Source: Serratia ureilytica
Lineage (GTDB): Bacteria > Pseudomonadota > Gammaproteobacteria > Enterobacterales > Enterobacteriaceae
Length of the DNA stretch: 64,000 bases
Assembly (NCBI RefSeq): GCF_013375155.1
Contig: NZ_JABXOF010000001.1
Location: 186,001 to 250,000 of the forward strand
Direction: 5' to 3'
In this document: positions 7,715 through 16,632 of the stretch, piece after piece
How positions within the stretch are numbered: position 1 is the stretch's first letter
How the letters are laid out: every line of letters starts with the position of its first letter
Notes under the pieces: generated by a model
Databases searched by the model: none
Seen by the model: the letters and a program-made list of their open reading frames with translations, nothing else
What the model was told of the DNA's origin: nothing
Made by a program: the position numbers and the translations under genes

Positions 7715-9169
7715 GTGATAACCCATGATGATAGCCGCTGGAGCGACCTTTTCTCCGGCAAAAATGCGGCCAGTGCGATCGCGCTCTCGCTTGGCGTGGC
7801 GCTGCATGCCATCAATATTCTGGTCGCCACCACCATTCTGCCCTCGGTGGTGCAGGATATCGGCGGTCTGGATCTCTATGCCTGGAACACCACGCTGTTC
7901 GTGGTGGCGTCGATCCTCGGCTCCGCGCTGTCGGCCCGCTTGCTCAGCGGCTACGGCGCGCGCAACGCCTATCTGGTCGCTTCGCTGTTTTTCATCGCCG
8001 GAGCGGGGCTGTGCGCGCTGGCGCCGAGCATGCCGGTGATGCTGATCGGCCGCACGGTGCAGGGATTCGGCGGCGGGCTGATCTTTGCGCTCTCCTACGC
8101 GATGATCAATCTGGTGTTCGAGCAGCGATTGTGGCCGCGCGCCATGGCGCTTATCTCGGCGATGTGGGGCATCGCCACGCTGGTCGGCCCGGCGGTAGGC
8201 GGCATTTTCGCCGAGTTGCACGCCTGGCGTTGGGCCTTCGGCATTCTGCTGCCGATCATGGCGCTGTACGCCGCGTTTACCTTCCTGATCCTGCCCAAGG
8301 GCCAGGCGCAGCAGGCGGCCGCGCCGCTGCCGACCGCGCAGCTGCTGTTGCTGACCGTGGCGGTGCTGGTGGTGTCCGCCGGCAGCCTGGCGCACAGCGT
8401 CTGGATCAACCTGGCGGGCATCGCGCTTTCGCTGGCGCTGATGGCCTGGCTGATGAAGCGCGAGGCGCGCTCGCTCGCGCGCCTGTTGCCGCACGGTGCG
8501 CTGCGGCGCGGCTCATCGTTGGCGGCGCTCTATATTACGGTGTCGTTGCTGGTGATCGGCATGACCAGCGAAATCTTCGTGCCCTATTTCCTGCAGTTGC
8601 TGCACGGCCAGTCGCCGCTGATCTCCGGCTATATCGCCGCGACCATGGCCGCCGGCTGGACGTTGTCCGAAATCCTCAGCTCCGGCTGGCGCGGGGCGGG
8701 CATTCGCCGGGCGATCGTCAGCGGGCCGCTGTTCGTGCTGGTGGGCCTGCTGGCGCTGGCGATCCTGATGCCGACGCCCTCCGACGGTCACTGGCAGGCG
8801 CTGACCCCGATCGTCATCGCGTTGTCGCTGGTGGGATTCGGCATCGGCTTCGGCTGGCCGCATCTGCTGACGCGCATTTTGCAGGTGGCGCCTGAAGCGG
8901 ACAAAGACATCGCCGGCGCCTCGATCACCACGGTGCAGCTGTTCGCCACCGCATTCGGCGCGGCGCTGGCGGGGATGATCGCCAACCTGGCGGGGCTGAA
9001 CGATCCGGGCGGCGCGGCGGGCGCGGCATCGGCGGCGCGTTGGCTGTTCCTGGCGTTCGCGCTGGCGCCGCTGCTGGCGGTATTCAGCGCCTGGCGCTGC
9101 GCCGCGATCGCGCCGCCGGGCGCCGAGACGGGCAATTTTGTACAAACCCCGCCCTCGCGCGAATGCTAG
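7715..9169 (+). CDS. MFS transporter, 14-helix DHA2-like
   Basis: A 484-residue inner-membrane exporter of the major facilitator superfamily. The helix 1 region reads ALHAINILVATTILPSVVQDIGG, the start of a DHA2-type fold; motif A-like and motif C-like segments follow (GRTVQGFGGGLIFALSYA; IATLVGPAVGGIFAELHAWRW). About 14 hydrophobic segments are visible. The start is GTG 7715, since the nearby ATGs are in another frame, with AGGA about 9 bases upstream. It is divergent from the SufR-like regulator and followed 30 bases later by an AraC gene. The substrate is unknown; drug or metabolite export is the family norm. Confidence 0.87.
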   Translation: MITHDDSRWSDLFSGKNAASAIALSLGVALHAINILVATTILPSVVQDIGGLDLYAWNTTLFVVASILGSALSARLLSGYGARNAYLVASLFFIAGAGLCALAPSMPVMLIGRTVQGFGGGLIFALSYAMINLVFEQRLWPRAMALISAMWGIATLVGPAVGGIFAELHAWRWAFGILLPIMALYAAFTFLILPKGQAQQAAAPLPTAQLLLLTVAVLVVSAGSLAHSVWINLAGIALSLALMAWLMKREARSLARLLPHGALRRGSSLAALYITVSLLVIGMTSEIFVPYFLQLLHGQSPLISGYIAATMAAGWTLSEILSSGWRGAGIRRAIVSGPLFVLVGLLALAILMPTPSDGHWQALTPIVIALSLVGFGIGFGWPHLLTRILQVAPEADKDIAGASITTVQLFATAFGAALAGMIANLAGLNDPGGAAGAASAARWLFLAFALAPLLAVFSAWRCAAIAPPGAETGNFVQTPPSREC

Positions 9170-9199
9170 AATGGCGCTCATTCAGCGGAGGTAGGCAAG

Positions 9200-10048
9200 A
9201 TGAAGGTGGAAGGCGCAGCGCGCAAAGCATCCCGGGAACAGGCCCATTTCATGCACGTCGACGATCTCGGCGGGCTGGAAGTGCTGCAGGCCACCTACCG
9301 CCGCCAAACCTTCTCGCGCCACAGCCATGAAGGCTTCTGCGTGGGCGTCATCGACGACGGCGCCCAGCGTTTCTACCGCACCGGTGGCGAACACGTGGCG
9401 CCGCTGGGCAGCATCATTCTGGTCAACGCCGACGACATCCACACCGGCAGCTCCGCCACCGAAGAGGGATGGTCGTATCAGGCGATGTACCCGACGCCGG
9501 AGCTGCTGGCGTTTTTGTCGCGCGATCTGAAAACCGGCGCCGGCGCGACGCCTTATTTCCCCAACCCGGTGGTGCACGACGTCGGCCTGGCCGGCCAGCT
9601 GCGGATGGCGTTCAGCCTGCTGCGCAGCGATGAGAACCGGCTGATGAAAGAGACCATGGTGTTCTCGGCGCTGACCTGGCTGATGCTGCGGCACGGCAAA
9701 AGCCGCATCGATCCCACGCCGCAGAGCCGGGCGCAAAGCCAGGTGGCGCGGGTGAAAGCCTTTCTCGACGATTTCCCCGAGGCGGACATTTCGCTGCTGG
9801 AGCTGGCGGAGCGAGTGGCGCTCAGCCCTTATTACCTGCTGCGGCAGTTTCAGCAGGCCACCGGTCTGCCGCCGCACGCCTATCAAATTCAGGCGCGGCT
9901 GCGTAAAGCGCGCGGCATGCTGAAGGCCGGCAGCAGCGTGCTGGACAGCGCGCTGAGCTGCGGTTTTCACGATCAAAGCCATTTCCACCGCCATTTTCGC
10001 AAGTCGATGGGCATCACGCCGGGCGACTACGTCAAATCGCTGAAATAA
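9200..10048 (+). CDS. AraC family transcriptional regulator
   Basis: A 282-residue regulator with an N-terminal cupin-like AraC_binding domain (about 25-160; FSRHSHEGFCVGVIDDGAQRF) and two C-terminal HTH motifs (about 185-280; LLELAERVALSPYYLLRQFQ and VLDSALSCGFHDQSHFHRHFRKSMGITPGDY). Domain order and length are usual for regulators of amino-acid or sugar transport. It sits just upstream of azlC with a 71-base gap and the same direction; regulation of azlCD is plausible. The ligand is unknown. Confidence 0.9.
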   Translation: MKVEGAARKASREQAHFMHVDDLGGLEVLQATYRRQTFSRHSHEGFCVGVIDDGAQRFYRTGGEHVAPLGSIILVNADDIHTGSSATEEGWSYQAMYPTPELLAFLSRDLKTGAGATPYFPNPVVHDVGLAGQLRMAFSLLRSDENRLMKETMVFSALTWLMLRHGKSRIDPTPQSRAQSQVARVKAFLDDFPEADISLLELAERVALSPYYLLRQFQQATGLPPHAYQIQARLRKARGMLKAGSSVLDSALSCGFHDQSHFHRHFRKSMGITPGDYVKSLK

Positions 10049-10119
10049 CCGGGCAATCGGGTGCAATACCCGTGTGCGCCTGCGCCGTAAGCTGGCTTCT
10101 TCAACCGAAGGAGAAGCCC

Positions 10120-10830
10120 ATGACTGATTCAATCCCCCTCATCACGCCGCCGTCTGCCCGCCTGCGCCCCGCGCTGCAGGGTGGGGTGGCGATCTTGCCG
10201 CTGTGCCTGGCGGTGGTACCGTGGGGCGTACTGGCGGGCTCGATGGCCCTGCAAAGCGGCCTGACGCCGGCGCAAGGGCTGGGCATGTCGGCTATCGTGT
10301 TCGCCGGGGCGGCGCAGCTGGTGGCGATGGGCATGATCAAGGGCGGCGCCGGGCTGCTGGCGATCCTGCTGTCGACCTTTTTCGTCACCGCCCAGCATTT
10401 TCTCTATGCGCTGCGGCTGCGGGAGCGCATTGCGCCGCTGCCGTTACGCTGGCGGCTGGCCCTGGGATTCTTGCTCACCGATGAACTGTTTGCGCTGACC
10501 GGCGAACAGGCGCCGGCGCGTTTCGACCGCTGGTATGCGCTGGGCGCCGGGCTGACCTTTTACCTGTGCTGGTTTCTCTCCACGCTGCTCGGCATCGTAG
10601 CCGCCGGCAGCGCCGGGGATCTGGACGGTTATGGGCTGGATTTTTCCATCGCCGCCACCTTTATCGCCATCGTGGTGCCGCTGGTGCGCAGCCTGCCGGT
10701 GTTGGCCTGCGTGCTGACCGCGCTGCTGCTTTCCATTGTGTTGCACTATTTCCAGACGCCGGGCGCACTGGTGATCGCCACCGTGGCGGCGATGCTGGTC
10801 GGGCTGCTGTGCAGCGGGGGGCGCCGATGA
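10120..10830 (+). CDS. AzlC family branched-chain amino-acid exporter subunit
   Basis: Large subunit of an AzlCD-type exporter, 236 residues with about six to eight membrane helices. The segment PWGVLAGSMALQSGLTPAQGLGMSAIVFAGAAQLVAMGM is the family hallmark. The E. coli counterpart YgaZ, with YgaH, exports valine and other branched-chain amino acids. The ATG start at 10120 is preceded by AAGGAG at about 10108-10113. Its stop overlaps the start of the AzlD-like gene by 4 bases, so the two subunits are translationally coupled. Confidence 0.87.
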   Translation: MTDSIPLITPPSARLRPALQGGVAILPLCLAVVPWGVLAGSMALQSGLTPAQGLGMSAIVFAGAAQLVAMGMIKGGAGLLAILLSTFFVTAQHFLYALRLRERIAPLPLRWRLALGFLLTDELFALTGEQAPARFDRWYALGAGLTFYLCWFLSTLLGIVAAGSAGDLDGYGLDFSIAATFIAIVVPLVRSLPVLACVLTALLLSIVLHYFQTPGALVIATVAAMLVGLLCSGGRR

Positions 10831-11138
10831 TCTGGCTGACGATAGTCTTGATGGGGCTGGTGGTGTTCTTCAACCGCTACGGCTTTTTGGCGCCGGGATT
10901 GCCACTGCGGTTATCGCCGCGCGTCAAAACCCTGCTGAGCTTTTCCGTGCCGGCGGTGCTGACGGCCATTTGCGGGCCGATTATCGCCTTCAGCGGCGAC
11001 CAGCTGCGCGCCGCGCCGGATAACCCTTACCTGTGGGGGGCGGTGTTTGCGGTGATATTGGCGTTCTTTCTGCGCAACATGCTGGCGGTGGTGTTGCTGA
11101 GCCTGCTGATATTTATCGCGCTGCGCGGCATTTTTTAA
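10827..11138 (+). CDS. AzlD domain-containing exporter subunit
   Basis: Small partner subunit, 103 residues with about four hydrophobic helices (for example MIWLTIVLMGLVVFFNRYGF and FAVILAFFLRNMLAVVLLSLL). The length and the RYGFLAPGLPLRLSPRVKTLLSFSVPAVLTA region fit AzlD (YgaH-like). It starts by ATGA overlap with azlC. The predicted complex exports branched-chain amino acids; the specific substrate here is inferred from the family. Confidence 0.85.
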   Translation: MIWLTIVLMGLVVFFNRYGFLAPGLPLRLSPRVKTLLSFSVPAVLTAICGPIIAFSGDQLRAAPDNPYLWGAVFAVILAFFLRNMLAVVLLSLLIFIALRGIF

Positions 11139-11153
11139 AATTCGCTTGCTATA

Positions 11154-11168
11154 TCTCTAATTTGAGAT
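11154..11168. promoter_or_regulatory. Inverted repeat upstream of the XRE-cupin gene
   Basis: ATCTC and GAGAT arms flank a short AT-rich centre, about 40-55 bases before the ATG of the XRE-cupin gene. A further TTTCTCTTATATGGG segment follows. This is a small candidate autoregulatory operator. Coordinates are accurate to about two bases. Confidence 0.3.
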
Positions 11169-11207
11169 TATTTCTCTTATATGGGATTTTTAAGCGGAGT
11201 GTGAACG

Positions 11208-11777
11208 ATGGATAACGGTCTGGACAATGCCGACCTGAGGTTGGCGCAGCGGCTGGCGGATTTGCGCCAGCAACGGGCGTGGTCGCTGGAGGAGCTGGCG
11301 CAGCGCACTGGCCTCAGCCGGGCGACGCTCTCGCGGGTGGAGCGCGCCGAGACCAGCCCGACGGCGTCGTTGCTGAACCGGCTGTGCGCCGCCTATGGGT
11401 TGACCATGTCGCGCCTGCTGAGCGAGATCGAAGACGAGCCGCCGGAGCTGTTGCGGCCGCAGCAGCAACCGGTGTGGGTCGATCGCGCCAGCGGTTTTCA
11501 CCGTCGCTCTGTTTCTCCCCCCGCTGCGTTGTATAAGGCTGAATTTATCGAAGCCCGGCTTGATGCCGGCGCGCAGATCGATTACGACCTGCCGTCGATT
11601 CCGGCGCTGGAGCACCATCTCTGGCTGCTGTCCGGGCAGCTGGAGTTGACGCTGGAAGGGCGCGTTTTCCGGTTATCATCCGGCGACTGCCTGCGCTACC
11701 GCCTGTTCGGCGCCTCCCGTTTCCATGTCCCCGGCGATGAGCCGGCCCATTACACCCTCGTTATTTGCAGGCCATAG
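11208..11777 (+). CDS. XRE-family regulator with C-terminal cupin
   Basis: A 189-residue regulator. The N-terminal XRE HTH (about 10-65) reads LADLRQQRAWSLEELAQRTGLSRATLSRVERAETSPTASLLNRLCAAYG, and the C-terminal half is a small cupin barrel (LEHHLWLLSGQLELTLEGRVFRLSSGDCLRY). Cupin-XRE proteins usually sense a small metabolite and repress nearby genes. The stop is 2 bases before the ATG of the GNAT gene, so the two form an operon. An inverted repeat lies upstream. The sensed ligand is unknown. Confidence 0.87.
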   Translation: MDNGLDNADLRLAQRLADLRQQRAWSLEELAQRTGLSRATLSRVERAETSPTASLLNRLCAAYGLTMSRLLSEIEDEPPELLRPQQQPVWVDRASGFHRRSVSPPAALYKAEFIEARLDAGAQIDYDLPSIPALEHHLWLLSGQLELTLEGRVFRLSSGDCLRYRLFGASRFHVPGDEPAHYTLVICRP

Positions 11778-11779
11778 CC

Positions 11780-12298
11780 ATGATTGAATTGCAACAGTGG
11801 GACGCCGGCGCGGCGCAAAGCGCCATTGCCGAATTGGCCGAAATGCTGCACGCCAGCGTGGCGCACGGCGCCAGCATCGGTTTTGTCATGCCCTTTACGC
11901 TGACGCAGGCGCAGGCGTTTTGGCAGGGGTTGCTGACGGCCATCGCGCGGGGAGAGCGTGCGATGCTGGTGGCGCTCGCGAACGGCCGGCCGGTCGGCAC
12001 CGTGCAGCTGTTACTGGCGATGCCGGACAACGGCCGCCACCGGGCGGAAGTGGTCAAGCTGATGGTGCACCCGCAGGCGCGGCGGCAGGGCGTCGCCCGG
12101 CTGTTGATGCAGGAAGTGCAGGCGCTGGCGGCGCGTCATCGCCGCAGCCTGTTGGTGCTGGATACCCTGAGCGGCAGCGCGGCGCAGGGGCTGTACCGTC
12201 AATTGGGGTTCGAGGCGGCGGGCGACATCCCGCAATACGCCCGCGCCAGCGACGGCGGGGCGTTGGAGGCCACCTGCTATATGTACAAACTGCTGTGA
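11780..12298 (+). CDS. GNAT family N-acetyltransferase
   Basis: Acetyl-CoA-dependent acetyltransferase of 172 residues. The acetyl-CoA loop is visible as VHPQARRQGVARLLMQ (Q/RxxGxA type), preceded by the beta-4 strand VVKLM, and the C-terminus has the AQGLYRQLGFEAAGDI segment typical of GNATs. The ATG at 11780 is chosen over the in-frame TTG at 11765, as it lies 2 bases after the regulator stop. The paired XRE-cupin gene probably controls it. The acceptor is unknown. Confidence 0.87.
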   Translation: MIELQQWDAGAAQSAIAELAEMLHASVAHGASIGFVMPFTLTQAQAFWQGLLTAIARGERAMLVALANGRPVGTVQLLLAMPDNGRHRAEVVKLMVHPQARRQGVARLLMQEVQALAARHRRSLLVLDTLSGSAAQGLYRQLGFEAAGDIPQYARASDGGALEATCYMYKLL

Positions 12299-12301
12299 GG
12301 G

Positions 12302-13138
12302 TTAGCGCCCGCGCCAGGCTTTGATCGCCTGCTGGCGCACCTGCAGCTTTTGCTGCGGCGTCAGCTTGTTGTAGTCGCGAGCCAGGCCGCTTTCCCAGTC
12401 GCCGTACATCGGGTTGGGCAGCACGATGAATTCGGTGCCGAACTTGGCCTGGTTCTCGCTGACGAACGCCCGGCGCTGCGCATTGTCCTGGTGGTAAGTC
12501 GCGGCGCCGAAGTCGTTCAGGTTGTCGCCCGCGTACACCACGATGTCATAGCCGGCTTGTTTGATGGCGTCGAAGCGCGCCTGTTTATTGGCGGTGTCGG
12601 TGCTGAGCAGCACGGTTTTTTCCGACAGGCCGGTGAAACCGAGCTTCTGCATGTTGGCCACCGTGGCGGCGTAGTCGCTCTGTTTACGGTTCGACACGTA
12701 GAACATGGTCCCCTGATGGGCGTTAACATAGCGGGCGAACGCCACTGCGCCCGGCACCGCGGCGGCCTGTTCGGCCTGCGTCCATTTGGCCCAAGTCGCG
12801 CCGTCGTACGGTCGGCCCTGCTGCGCCTGCCAGCCGGAGTAGGCGCTGTTATCCAGCATGGTTTCATCCAGATCGACCACCACCGCCTTTTTACGGCCTG
12901 GCGCGGCCCTGGCCTGATCGAAGGCGCGTTGCGCGCTGTTGAACGCCTGATGTGCCAGCGCCTGGTATTCGCCGGACTGTTGGAACCAGTTGACCGCCAG
13001 CACCGATTGATCCGCCAACCGCTGCTGGGCCTGGGCCTGGGCGTCGGTGTGCGGCGGCTGCGCGCAACCGGTCAAGGCCAGCAGCGCGACGCCCATCGCC
13101 GCGCCGAGGGTGAGTGTGCGTACCTGTTTTCCTGCCAT
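12302..13138 (-). CDS. 5'-nucleotidase, lipoprotein e(P4) family (class C acid phosphatase)
   Basis: Outer-membrane or periplasmic lipoprotein of 278 residues. The signal peptide ends in LALTGC with the lipidated Cys at 25. The HAD catalytic motif DLDET lies at 89-93; the second HAD motif region has MFYVSNRK, and the C-terminal motif is YAGDNLNDF. This fits the class C acid phosphatase family, e(P4)/Hel, which dephosphorylates nucleotides such as NMN at the cell surface. It is a single gene on the minus strand, convergent with the GNAT gene. Activity is inferred from the family. Confidence 0.9.
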   Translation of the reverse strand: MAGKQVRTLTLGAAMGVALLALTGCAQPPHTDAQAQAQQRLADQSVLAVNWFQQSGEYQALAHQAFNSAQRAFDQARAAPGRKKAVVVDLDETMLDNSAYSGWQAQQGRPYDGATWAKWTQAEQAAAVPGAVAFARYVNAHQGTMFYVSNRKQSDYAATVANMQKLGFTGLSEKTVLLSTDTANKQARFDAIKQAGYDIVVYAGDNLNDFGAATYHQDNAQRRAFVSENQAKFGTEFIVLPNPMYGDWESGLARDYNKLTPQQKLQVRQQAIKAWRGR

Positions 13139-13153
13139 TGTTATCTCTCTTTT

Positions 13154-14002
13154 TTATTGTGGACTGTCCAGCAGCATATCCATCTCGAACTGACGCAGGG
13201 GATCCTGCCGCCAGCCAAGATGCGTAAAGAAGGGGGCGGCCACCTCGGGCACAAAAACGTTGGCGGTCAGCGGCAAAGGGGCGAACTGCGCTTGCAGAGC
13301 GGCCAGCAAGGCGCGGGCATGCCCCTGGCCGCGATGCTGCGGCGGCACGTAGATCAGGCGCAGCCAGCAGTGCTCGGCGCCGGGCATCACCACGGCGTAG
13401 GCTTGGCGTTCGAGGGTATAAGCGCGCGGTTTGCCCGGCAGTTTGAACAGCGATTCGGGGGCGATCAGCCAGGGCAGGTCGGTGGCGCCTTCCGCCGTCA
13501 GGCGATGGCTGACGGTAAGCGGATCGACCGCCTGCAGCACCGCATTGCCTGGCGGCACGGCCGCCGGCGCCTGATGGCCGGTCAGGGTGCGCACGATGCG
13601 CAGCCCGGCGCGGTGGTACAGCGCCAGCGCGGCTTCGTTGCCTTCGATCACTTCCAGCGACAGCCGATGATCGCCGCGCTGACGGGCATCCGCTACTACC
13701 CGCTGCATCAGCGCCTTACCCAGCCCCTGACCGCGCATCTCGGGGCGTACGGAAAAGGCCGCGATCCGGCTGTGCCGGCCGCGGCGGGCGATCAGCGCCA
13801 CCGCCACCGGTTCATTGCGATGGGTGACGATCAGGCTGTCGTTCAGGCTGAGATCTTCGGCGCCGAAGCGGGCGGCGAAGGTCGGCCCGTCGAGGACGAA
13901 ACGCACGATGTAGTTTTCAAAACAGTGGTTGAGGATGTTCGCCAGTTCGTCGCTGCTGTAGCGCACGGCGTTGTGATAGTTAAACCGACCGTCGTTATGC
14001 AT
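13154..14002 (-). CDS. Tandem GNAT-domain acetyltransferase
   Basis: A 282-residue protein with two GNAT-like parts. The first carries a clear acetyl-CoA motif, SVRPEMRGQGLGKALMQRVV (about residues 87-106), and the second a similar VPPQHRGQGHARALLAAL (about 230). The start at 14002 (MHNDGRFNYHNAV) is preferred over an ORF reading to 14140, which would run through untranslated-looking sequence. It lies 15 bases upstream of the acid-phosphatase gene on the same strand, so co-transcription is possible. The substrate is unknown. Confidence 0.78.
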   Translation of the reverse strand: MHNDGRFNYHNAVRYSSDELANILNHCFENYIVRFVLDGPTFAARFGAEDLSLNDSLIVTHRNEPVAVALIARRGRHSRIAAFSVRPEMRGQGLGKALMQRVVADARQRGDHRLSLEVIEGNEAALALYHRAGLRIVRTLTGHQAPAAVPPGNAVLQAVDPLTVSHRLTAEGATDLPWLIAPESLFKLPGKPRAYTLERQAYAVVMPGAEHCWLRLIYVPPQHRGQGHARALLAALQAQFAPLPLTANVFVPEVAAPFFTHLGWRQDPLRQFEMDMLLDSPQ

Positions 14003-14089
14003 GGCTGATTCCGCTCGGGGGAAAGCTATACATGTAGACCCGTTTGTTTGGCAAGGCAAGCGGGGGCATTCGCCGGCGGGGAAAATAAA

Positions 14090-14120
14090 AACAAAAAAGC
14101 CGGACGCAGCCGCCCGGCGA
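14090..14120 (-). terminator. Rho-independent terminator of the porin gene
   Basis: On the minus strand a GCCGG/CCGGC hairpin (14099-14118) is followed by a T-rich run (TTTTTTGTTTTTATTTT), about 60 bases after the porin stop. This is a standard terminator for the porin transcript. Confidence 0.7.
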
Positions 14121-14181
14121 AATAAAACTCTGGGTATCAAGTGACGCTAAAGTTTGCAGTGGTGGTTATTCATTCATCACA

Positions 14182-15279
14182 TCAGAACTGATAGGTCAGG
14201 GCGACGGCAATCACGTTGTCGTCTTTCAGACCCAGCTTATTATTGCTGTCGAGCTGGTTGATTTTATAATCCACATAGGTCGACATGTTCTTGTTGAAAT
14301 AGTAGTACGCGCCGACGTCGATATATTTCACCAGGTCGGTATCGCCGATGCCTTCAATATCTTTGCCCTTCTGCTGAACGTAGCCCAGCGATGGACGCAG
14401 ACCGAAGTCGAACTGATATTGCGCAACCAGTTCCAGGCCTTCGGCTTTATTGGCGAAGCCGCTGACGGAAGTGGAGCGGTTATTGATGGTGGCGGTGCCG
14501 GAAATTGGCGCGATGTTGCGGCTTTCCGAGTAGGTCGCGGCCAGGTAGACATCGTTGTTGTCATACTTCAGACCGGCGGCCCAGATATCGGCCTTGTCGC
14601 CTTTACCGAAGGTGCCCGCTTTCTGACTGGCGGTGCGGTTGGAAGAGGCATAGGCGGCGCCCACGCTCAGGCCGTCGATGATTTCATAGCTGGAGGAAAG
14701 ACCCCAGCCGTCGCCGTTAGCCTTGCTGGCGGAGCGGCCGTCGTTTTCGTTCTTGCCCTGATACTGGACGGCGAATTTCAGGCCGTCGACCAGACCGAAG
14801 AAGTTGTTATTGCGGTAGGTGGCGACGCCGTTGGTGCGGCCGTTCATGAAGTTGTCGGTTTTGACGTACGCGTCGTCGCCGAATTCAGGCAGCATATCCG
14901 TCCAGGCGCCGACGTCGTAAATAATGCCGTAGTTGCGACCGTAGTCGAAAGAACCAAGGTCTTTATATTTCAGACCGGCGAAGCCCAGACGCGTTTTAGT
15001 GTCTTTGGTGCCGTCGGATTCAGAATGGTTAGCGGCGATCTGATATTCCCACTGGCCGTAACCGGTCAGCATGTCATTAATCTGGGTGGCGCCTTTAAAG
15101 CCGATACGGACGTAGGTTTTATCGCCATCGTTGCCGGCATCATCGGAGAAATAATGCAGGGCTTTCACACGACCGTAAAAATCGAGTTTGTTGCCGTCTT
15201 TATTGTAGATTTCTGCTGCCTGTGCCGCTTGCGCAAGTAAAAGTGCCGGAATAATAACGGCCAGAAGATTACGTTTCAT
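14182..15279 (-). CDS. Trimeric porin, OmpC/OmpF/PhoE family
   Basis: Outer-membrane general porin of 365 residues. A signal peptide ends in AQAAQAAE, and the mature part begins [17 protein letters not shown], the porin signature. The eyelet loop 3 region appears around [12 protein letters not shown], and the protein ends with a terminal Phe (ALTYQF), needed for barrel insertion. It would form a 16-stranded trimeric channel for small hydrophilic solutes. The upstream 240-base region to the divergent GST gene is AT-rich and probably contains OmpR-type control, but I could not assign sites with confidence. The specific paralogue (ompC, ompF, ompN or phoE) is not decided. Confidence 0.93.
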   Translation of the reverse strand: MKRNLLAVIIPALLLAQAAQAAEIYNKDGNKLDFYGRVKALHYFSDDAGNDGDKTYVRIGFKGATQINDMLTGYGQWEYQIAANHSESDGTKDTKTRLGFAGLKYKDLGSFDYGRNYGIIYDVGAWTDMLPEFGDDAYVKTDNFMNGRTNGVATYRNNNFFGLVDGLKFAVQYQGKNENDGRSASKANGDGWGLSSSYEIIDGLSVGAAYASSNRTASQKAGTFGKGDKADIWAAGLKYDNNDVYLAATYSESRNIAPISGTATINNRSTSVSGFANKAEGLELVAQYQFDFGLRPSLGYVQQKGKDIEGIGDTDLVKYIDVGAYYYFNKNMSTYVDYKINQLDSNNKLGLKDDNVIAVALTYQF

Positions 15280-15519
15280 GGGTTACCCTGCTTTATTCGA
15301 TTAAAAGACGCTATCATCAGTTGCATTGCTGCTTTACTGTGCCGTCCGGTTGTTGGCGGCGGAGAATTTTTACCGTAGTAATGTGATCTATTTATGACAA
15401 AAAATTCATTTTCATGTCGAACGATTAAAAAAGTCGCGCAAAGGGTGAATTTTTTCTGCAACCGACGGTCGGCGGCTGGTCTACAGTTACCGATAGCCTG
15501 ATCGGTTTCCGGAGGAATC

Positions 15520-16176
15520 ATGCACGATACTTATACATTGTTCGGTACGCAGGGGTGTGGCTCGACCATCGTGGCCGCCGCGTTGGTGCTGACCGCGTTC
15601 CCCTGGGGCTACGAGGAAGTGGATTACACCCAGGAGGGCCCGGAGCGGGATCGCCTGTTGGCGTTGAACCCGCTGGGTCAGGTGCCCACCTTAGTGCTGC
15701 CTGATGACGAAGTGATGACGGAGAGCGCGGCGATTATCCTGCTGCTGCACGATCGCGCACCGCATGCCGAATTGGCGCCGCCCGGCGGCTCGCCGCTGTT
15801 GCCGCGCTTTTTGCGCTGGCTGTTGTTCATCAACGCGGAGATTTATCCCACTTTCACCTATGCCGATCATCCGCAGCGCTGGCAGCCGAAAACGGAAGGG
15901 GCGGAACAGCTGAAAAACGCAGTGATGAGCTATCGCGAGCGTTTATTGCGGCAGTTGAACGCCGCCGCCGGCGCCGCCGGACCGTGGTTTCTCGGCAAGA
16001 GCTTCAGCGCGCTGGATCTGTACGTGGCGGTGATGTGCAACTGGCGGCCGGGGCGCGCGTGGTTCCGGCAACACTGCCCGCGGCTTTACGCCATCGCCGA
16101 ACGGGTGGAGCAGCGGCCGGAGCTGAATGCGCTGCTGAGCGCCCATTTCGACGGCGTTGCGCCGCTGGAATCGTAA
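15520..16176 (+). CDS. Glutathione S-transferase-like protein
   Basis: A 218-residue cytosolic GST-fold protein. The N-terminal thioredoxin-like domain (1-80) has YTLFGTQGCGS and the cis-Pro/ESxAI segment QVPTLVLPDDEVMTESAAI. The C-terminal helical domain carries the AGPWFLGKSFSALDLYVAV segment. The Ser/Cys near residue 12-13 could be the activating residue. It is divergent from the porin and followed by a carboxymuconolactone-decarboxylase gene 123 bases later, a context seen in aromatic compound metabolism. The substrate is unknown. Confidence 0.85.
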   Translation: MHDTYTLFGTQGCGSTIVAAALVLTAFPWGYEEVDYTQEGPERDRLLALNPLGQVPTLVLPDDEVMTESAAIILLLHDRAPHAELAPPGGSPLLPRFLRWLLFINAEIYPTFTYADHPQRWQPKTEGAEQLKNAVMSYRERLLRQLNAAAGAAGPWFLGKSFSALDLYVAVMCNWRPGRAWFRQHCPRLYAIAERVEQRPELNALLSAHFDGVAPLES

Positions 16177-16181
16177 TATCT

Positions 16182-16205
16182 CCCCGCCGTCGGCGGGGAA
16201 CCCTC
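16182..16205 (+). terminator. Weak hairpin after the GST gene
   Basis: CCCCGCC and GGCGGGG form a 7-bp stem around a GTC loop 5 bases after the GST stop. The following sequence is not a T run; CCCGTTTTT lies 8 bases further on. It is a weak terminator or mRNA end. Confidence 0.35.
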
Positions 16206-16299
16206 CCGTTTTTCTGAACCGAGACTGCCGAAAATCCCGATTTTCACTCGCCTCGCTGGCGGGTAGCGTAAGGCTATCCGCAACTGACAGGAGAGTGTG

Positions 16300-16632
16300 A
16301 TGCAATCAGAATCCCGGGCCGGACAACAGGCGTTCGGCGATATCGCCCCCAAGCTGGCGCAGCTCAGCGACAGCGTCTTGTTTGACGATGTCTGGCAGCG
16401 GCCAGAGCTGAGCCCGCGCGAGCGCAGCTTGATCACCGTCGCCGCGCTGGTGGCGCTCAACCGCCTGGAGCAACTGCCGTTTCATCTGCAGCTGGCGCAG
16501 CGCAACGGCGTCGATCGCCCGCAATTGGCGGAGCTCATCACCCACCTGGCGTTTTACGCCGGCTGGCCCGCGGCGGCGTCGGCCGTGGCGCGCTTGCGCG
16601 AGCTGGAACCGGAGGCGCCCCATGCCGTTTAG
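16300..16632 (+). CDS. Carboxymuconolactone decarboxylase family protein
   Basis: A 110-residue AhpD/CMD-fold protein. SPRERSLITVAALVALNRLEQLPFHL is the conserved helix pair, and HLAFYAGWPAAASAV is the second family block. No CxxC is present (residue 69 and onward reads AFYAGWPAA), so it is not a typical AhpD peroxidase partner; the gamma-carboxymuconolactone decarboxylase-like subgroup lacks it too. The ATG at 16300 follows CAGGAG. The gene overlaps the next, a tautomerase, by 11 bases, so they form an operon. The substrate is unknown. Confidence 0.85.
   Translation: MQSESRAGQQAFGDIAPKLAQLSDSVLFDDVWQRPELSPRERSLITVAALVALNRLEQLPFHLQLAQRNGVDRPQLAELITHLAFYAGWPAAASAVARLRELEPEAPHAV

Noticed and set aside
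12350-14008. A 552-residue frame on the plus strand across the acid phosphatase and tandem GNAT genes.
   Set aside because: The lipobox and DLDET motifs of the phosphatase and the acetyl-CoA motifs of the GNAT are on the minus strand, so this frame is a shadow.
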